From: Argopecten irradians
Lineage: Eukaryota > Mollusca > Bivalvia > Pectinida > Pectinidae
Reading direction: 5' to 3'
Length of the DNA: 64,000 nucleotides
Assembly (NCBI RefSeq): GCF_041381155.1
Contig: NC_091137.1
Coordinates: 11,527,765 to 11,591,764, forward strand
Below the pieces are notes generated by a model. It saw only the letters and a program-made list of their open reading frames with translations, was not told where the DNA came from and searched no databases. Shown here in pieces: positions 58,101 through 64,000 of this stretch (position 1 is the first letter of the stretch; the number at the start of each line of letters is the position of its first letter). The translations under genes and the position numbers were made by a program.

Positions 58101-61100
58101 CTACCAAGTCCCGTCGATTCCATCCGAGATGCATAGTTGACGGTATCACCGAACAGACAGTACCTTGGCATTTTTAATCCTACAACACCGGCCGCCACAG
58201 GACCTGACACGAGAGAGATTAATTGAATAATAAAAAAGCCAATAATTTGAAAATTAAAAAAATATGTATATATATTTAAAAAAAAAAACTAAAAAAAAAA
58301 AAAACACAAAAAAAAACACCACCGCTGCATCCAAACATCTTTACATAATGTAAATTTTTTACCTCGATTATCTGTGTATTCACATATAATATATACAACT
58401 TCATTAATACTGCAATTTTATTCAGGAAACTAAAAACAAAAGTATCCATCCACTAACTACCAAATACCATCAACAATATTGATAAGATAACAATTTTGAA
58501 TGAATTTTCATCAGAATAGAAATAAAAAAGTACGTTTATGAAACTGTAAAACGCGGCAGAAATAAAACAAACAATCTGAAGTCTATACCTGAGTGAATGC
58601 CTATACGGAGTTGCAGTTGTTTGTCAGGCCGATGCCTTATTGTGAAGGTGGTGACAGCATTAAGAAGTTCCAGGGCCAGACTGGCTATCTCTCCGGCATG
58701 TCGGTTACCATTTCTGGTGGGTAGTCCAGACACAACCATGTAGGCATCGCCTATAGTCTCAACCTACGAGATATCAAGCGCATATCAAACAACCATGTAG
58801 GCGTTCCCTATAGTCTCAACCTACGAGATATCAAGCGCATATCAAACAACCATGTAGGCGTTCCCTATAGTCTCAACCTACGAGATATCAAGCGCATATC
58901 AAACAACCATGTAGGCGTTCCCTATAGTCTCAACCTACGAGATATCAAGCGCATATCAAACAACCATGTAGGCGTTCCCTATAGTCTCAACCTACGAGGA
59001 CACGATATGGAGAGCACATCGAACAACCATGTATCAATTCCCTATATTCTCAACCTACGAAGACGAGGTATCGAGATCATATAAAAAAAAACATGTATGC
59101 ATTCCCTATATTCTCAACCTTTGAGGACGAGATATCGATAGCATATCAAACAACCATGTATGCATTCCCTATAGTCTCAATCTACGAGGACGAGGTATCG
59201 AGATCATATCAAAAAACCATGTAGTCACCCCATATAGTCTCAACCTACGACGACGAAATATGGAGTTTATATGGAACAAAAATATAGGCATCATCTTCAG
59301 TCTCAACCTACGAAGTATCGAGAGCATATATGAAGGGAATCAATTACACACACAATGATAGAGTGTACATCTTAACTATTGTCCTTATTTCAAAATGCTG
59401 AATCAGTATCAATACTCTCCAAACAATATAATCGTTAATTATATACCTTATAGCTTTTATTAATATGTTTTAAACCAGAAATCATGTGTATATTAGTATA
59501 CTTATTGTAACTTGGAGAGAACTAATATAGGAAATGCTTGTTGTTTGATCCTGTTTTGTCTTTGAAATAAAATTTGATGAAATTAACTTTCATGAACAGA
59601 TACCATATATCACATTTCGACAGAGGAAAGTATTTGTCACCCCTGGTTCTAATTTCGAGACATTGTCATTGATCATGATTTTTCATAATAAGTTACTTTG
59701 TACGTGGATTGAGAGGCAGGTATGGCGTTAGAATTATACCTGCTATCCCTATTGCATGATCGTAAAAGGGGACTAAGTTTAGGATATTTTCTTTTCTCTT
59801 CCTATCTGACATTATCTTTCCTAATGCCGCCCTTGGCACTGCCTCACTTTTGGCTCTGAGTTGAGCATTCGCCCCAACGAGGAAGGCTCTGGGTTCTGTC
59901 CCCTGGCTGAGACACACCAAAGTCTATAAAAGTGGTAGCTTCTGCTCCTGCTTGGCGCTCAGCATACAGAGAGTGGGACGACTGGTTCGCCCGTTGTCGT
60001 ATAACGTGACTGGGTGGGGTGTGTTGCTTGGTGTCATCGGCGGAATGCTTCCGTGATATAGCACTATAAAAAGGGCAACAGTTCCACTATACAGAAGACA
60101 CAACACGAACATACCGCAGTCTTCCAAAACACGCACCTCGCACTTCACACACGCTACACACTGCATACATGGGAGGCCGTCCTTACAAGACCTTAGCTGT
60201 TAATATGACGTTAAATAAATCAATCAAACAAACAAAAAGTAGAAAGAATGACACATGATTCTTATCCATGTGTTAGGGTGGTCGTTATATATAGATGTTA
60301 GTAAGACAAAATCATATCCCTCATCATACATGCCTTGTAGACGTCGTAATGTTCGATGATTTTATCAAAACATATATACAAGTCGTTCAGGAAATTCACA
60401 ACCTATAAAGAAACAAAAGTTATTATTATGCGAGTAACTCATTTTTGCCCAAACGCCTCAGAATGCTTCTTCAGTCTAAATGTCTAATAACGTGTAAAAG
60501 ATAACGATGTAGAAAAATTGGAATCATCTCAATCAAGATGTCATCAAATGTTATCAAATATGTTTTCCATAGAAGCAGGGGTGGTAAAGTGAATGATAAT
60601 ACAATTTATGAATGTACAAATATTTCAAATAATTTTCGGCCTCTTGGCCATCTTCAGGAACATAGAAACAAAATTCAAGTTAGGTAAAACACATCTTAGC
60701 AACAAAATCCAAGAGGCCAGATTTTTATAAAAAAAATATGGACTGTTTGAACTATACATATTTTCTCTCTCTGAATTACGATTGTTTGAAAATTTAAGTT
60801 ATGAATGGTTTTGTATTTTAAAAAACATAAGAACCGCTGTATATTCCCGCTTTTAGCTATAATCTGTCTTACCTCAACTGGAGTACTGTCCGACGATAGG
60901 GCAGTGAAGCCAACGATATCGCTGAAGAAAACCGTCACCTCTTCGTACGTCTCCGGTTCTACCATCTTACCAATCTTTAGATCGTTAGATATTTGCCTGC
61001 ATCAATGAAATATTTAAAAACCCTCAGCAGATGATCTACATAACTGGAATTAATGTAAACATCCGATACAAGTTCTTTATGGTAGGAAAACATGTTTTAT

Positions 61101-63880
61101 CAGCTTGAAACATTTTTACCTTTCGACCTATAAAATGTTGGCTTCTTCTGTGTACATGATGATTTTTATCACAAAAAAAAAATAAGCGAATAAAACGTAC
61201 ACTGTGATATATCAAACTTTTACATGACAAAGTACCAAGAAACTCGTACAATGTGAAAAACCAACCAAACTGTCATGAGTTGAGTTTAAACATATTTTAT
61301 TGAAACTATTTTACAAAAGGATTGGGCACAACTTATTACAACTTATAAAAACCCTCACTCAACAACAGTGGCACATCAATATTTACAAATTGCGATAAAT
61401 ACATATTTAAACAAATAACGAATAAATATATTTTAAATGTCTTTGATCTGTTTCTGATAAGTACATGGTTTTGAATACCCAGAACCTATATAAATCTGTG
61501 AAATATTACGTGGATATAGCACTGCCTGTGATACACAGAGTTGTATACCTTGGTAACATCCTACAGAGCAGTTCCTCTGTCTTTCGTTGTTCCTCCTCCA
61601 ACTGTAGCGTCCTCTCCTCCACAACCTCCTCCAGATGATCCGCGTATTTCTCCATCATGTGTATCATCTGGTCCACAAGGTTGGTGTTCCTGTAGACAAA
61701 TACCTATTTACTTCACGCACTCTTTAGTCTTTTAGTGAATTAACAAAACAATAAACAAATTTAACTGATGTAATGGGTTTCATGGTGAAAATATACCACA
61801 ATAATCTTAATGTCGAACAGATGCGATAAGTATTTAGCTGATATCAGTATCTACATTATCACTATCGATCGTCACAAATAATTACTCACTAGATTATATA
61901 AGATAAACGTTTGCATAGTCATCTTTACATTGTTAATGGTTAATTCATACATTGTATTTCAGAAGAAGCTATCTTAATAGCATTTTTAGCAATTAAGATT
62001 GACTTCCTTTTGTTTCACTCCGTTAGTACTAACTGAATGTCCTGATAGTAAGTTATGAACCTTTAAGTTCTTTAGATTTCGCGAAGAGGTACATATGTGA
62101 AGTTAATCGTTATTGAAGAAAGACATACACTCCCTTGTTGGACTTCTTGAGCGTAGCTGCGATGGTATCAAAGTTTGGCCGAAATGATGGAATTTCTTCC
62201 CAGCATATCCTCATCAGGTCCATGATAGACTCATCAGCTCCGTCCTGGGGCACCTTAGGGCGGTATGCTGGGTGTTCCAGTACCTTTATACGCTCCACTA
62301 TTTCTATAATTTAAATAATGTAACATTAATTTCATCTTGAAAAGAAATTATTGAAGTAACCTAAAGTAAACATTGTATCGTAACATCCATTCCTAATGAC
62401 TACTTTTATTTGTGCTTCCAACTAAACAAAATGTGAATGAAGGATTAAACTGTCTTGATATTAGTTCTTTGGTTGCAATGATTTTCAACTAAACCTGATG
62501 TCAACGGACGAATAATTTGAAGAAACAACAATTGACTTTTTCTTTCTCATTACGAAACTACTTTTGTGTAACATAAATTCTCTGCACAATCTTTTTAACG
62601 AAGTATTGTGCTGTAATTCTGGTATATTTAAATAATGGTCTGAAGCGACCAGACGAGGTATACCCATGGCACTTTATGTGCTGATTTCAAAACATAAACT
62701 TGGTTGCCTCCCCTCTGCTATTTGCATGTCATACTTACCACTTGGTTCCTCCATAGAACAGCTGTAAGGCTCAGACTTGGTCAGAATCTCCTGTAGAATG
62801 ATTCCATAGGAATAAACGTCACCTTTTTGAGAGCCTTTAGGAAATTCGCCTGGATCACGGAGAATCTCCGGCGCTGTCCAAAGCATTCCTAATAAAACAC
62901 ACACATGTGGAATTATTGGTCTGTTGCTTAGTGTATTTGATGAAAATGAACTGAAACCTTATTTATAACACGTCGTGTGTGTATTGCAAACTCAAATCAC
63001 GTAATGATTTTAATAGTTCATCATATAATTTTATCTACTTCCGTTTTGAGCATATTTCCCTTGGTTTTACTAAAATGATGACCATGTTTCTGTGGATCAA
63101 CATATACTCTATCGAGTGTGCTTGTACTGCCCATTAATTTTTATGACTTTGACCTACTTCTATATATATATAGTGAGCTTGTTTGTCTATGTCTTACATT
63201 TAGTCATTCATATGTGTCGCGTTAATAATGATGATGTTGACTTACTTCTATAGTGAGCGTGTTTCCCCAGATCGTCGTCGCGCTCTCCCTCCCGAAACGC
63301 TGGCATCGCCATATCGCCTACTTTACACACCCAGTGACCGTCAACGAATACGTTGGTGGACTTGAGTCTGCCGTGGGTCTGTATCGCTGAATGATGAATG
63401 TATATCATTCCCTGGCCAAGAAAAGAACAATGTCTACACTGAAGTTTCTGTGTCATATGTCAAAAATGCTATTATTAAATTAGAAAGATATCATAATGAT
63501 TATGACTGAATGAACAAGGGAAAGTAGTCTTCAGAGCCCGGAAGCTTGTTATATACATGTACATTATAATAGTACCTTTTATGTTTATTATATGTACATG
63601 TAGTTCATTTGCAGTTCGCTTCATATTACATTATTGTTATATTTTGGATGGAAAATACCAATTTAATATAAATACATGCTTGTTTTTGCTTTTTTCCGCT
63701 AACCTTAGCTATATCAGAAGCAAATGATATTTTGAAGATGCGATCCAAATTGATATTATCATTCTGAAGAACGTCTTGGAGACTGCCTTTGCTACAGTAC
63801 TCGGATACAAGGAATATTTTCTCTGGCTCTACACTAGCACCGACGAATGGGTTGATGTTGGCGTTCTTCAGACTGCGCAT
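55162..63880 (-). CDS. receptor guanylate cyclase, cytoplasmic part (5' end beyond right edge)
   Basis: Eleven exons: 63704-63880, 63246-63411, 62739-62888, 62129-62303, 61549-61689, 60873-60996, 60334-60402, 58589-58763, 58105-58203, 55895-55986, 55162-55530. They splice to 578 residues in one frame. Kinase-homology domain (1 to about 222): [79 protein letters not shown] coiled dimerisation segment follows ([19 protein letters not shown]). Cyclase domain (about 280-455): [11 protein letters not shown] with a metal-binding Asp, [15 protein letters not shown] with the guanine-selecting Glu, [18 protein letters not shown] with the matching Cys and the Asn/Arg pair. It should convert GTP to cGMP. 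An unusual ~105-residue tail with six Cys follows [13 protein letters not shown]. The exon 60334-60402 has a GC donor. The first exon shown is internal; the missing part should hold the signal peptide, ligand-binding and membrane segments. Confidence 0.95.
56118..57791. mobile_element. 1.67 kb TIR element with CGTCTTTTCG palindromic arms
   Basis: Terminal inverted repeats begin TACGGTGGCTGATTT and continue through RTGCCATTTCGTC at both ends. The element is flanked by the direct repeat TAAACG (56112-56117 and 57792-57797), a 6-bp target-site duplication. Both arms (56140-56640 and 57370-57770) are arrays of the inverted pair CGTCTTTTCG / CGAAAAGACG around CCC or GGG, linked by AATTTAACAAACCTTAA-type spacers. 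The two arms are themselves inverted relative to each other. The ~720 bp centre (56645-57365) is unique and has no convincing gene. It sits in an intron of the cyclase gene. Non-autonomous DNA transposon; family unassigned. Confidence 0.85.
58734..59325 (-). repeat. 57-63 bp minisatellite containing a splice acceptor and exon start
   Basis: About ten units of TATCTCGTAG + GTTGAGACTATAGG + GAACGCCTACATGGTTG + intron text (minus-strand reading). The last unit is the real 3' splice site and first bases of cyclase exon 58589-58763 ([11 protein letters not shown]). The four copies next to the exon (58791-59000) are identical and 57 bp long; copies farther upstream are 60-63 bp and diverged. The copies read [11 protein letters not shown] followed by a stop, so they would act as poison exons if spliced in. 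Confidence 0.92.
59695..60240 (+). mobile_element. SINE-like retroposon with ATCAATCAAACAAAC tail
   Basis: Contains the block GCGCTCAGCATACAGAGAG, TGGGACGACTGGTTCGCCCG and TATAGCACTATAAAAAGGGC, which I recognise as common in mollusc genomes, and ends CGTTAAATAAATCAATCAAA followed by CAAAC repeats, a typical SINE 3' end. It lies in a cyclase intron, antisense to the gene. Frames of 75-80 codons inside are not genes. The 5' boundary is approximate. Confidence 0.6.
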
Positions 63881-64000
63881 CTAAGAGATAAAACACAAAA
63901 CATTCCTTAATTTGTTATAAATTTTTATTATTAATGTATCAATAAAATTCGTTTCACTTATCGAATAATTGTTTTTCGAGGAAGGGTTTGCTAACATTGT

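Overview
The window is animal nuclear DNA: spliced genes with short exons and GT..AG introns, AT-rich introns, and dense SINEs, MITE-like elements, minisatellites and pearl-type repeats with a (ACGG)n tract. The pearl-type elements and the two SINE types suggest a bivalve or other mollusc. This is inference from repeat style and protein divergence; no species is named.

Layout. (1) 1-345: 5' end of an unrecognised minus-strand gene running off the left edge, then a pearl-like element (688-2149). (2) 2835-5204: last exons of an unidentified plus-strand gene with an acidic C-terminus and a 56-66 bp minisatellite against one exon. (3) 2893-19850 (unit A) and 19851-37892 (unit B) are two head-to-tail copies of one ~17-18 kb segment. 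Each holds the end of the plus-strand gene, a SINE, exons 6-10 of the chaperonin gene CCT5 (minus strand) and a cluster of intronic snoRNA genes. Only unit B connects to CCT5 exons 1-5 (37948-43599), so the copy in unit A is a headless fragment. The first ~7 kb of unit B is peppered with small indels, as in unpolished long-read sequence, and turns almost identical to unit A at about 26895. An assembly artefact (second haplotype or raw-read gap fill) is the most likely explanation. (4) 44096-50398: a three-exon plus-strand gene for a TEX49/SPMIP11-like sperm axoneme protein, divergent from CCT5, with a LINE fragment and a Ty3/Gypsy fossil in its first intron. (5) 50399-55161: gene-poor, with a small TIR element and a possible relic of a receptor ligand-binding exon. 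(6) 55162-63880: cytoplasmic half of a receptor guanylate cyclase on the minus strand; its extracellular and membrane parts lie beyond the right edge.

Most striking features. CCT5 hosts alternating C/D-box and H/ACA-box snoRNA copies, five of them in one intron. Two unrelated genes each carry a minisatellite whose unit contains the 3' splice site and the start of the adjoining exon. A 1.67 kb element with perfect target-site duplications has arms built of CGTCTTTTCG inverted repeats. Shared function among the genes is not evident: CCT5 folds actin, tubulin and other proteins, the TEX49-like protein belongs to axonemal microtubules, and the cyclase makes cGMP.
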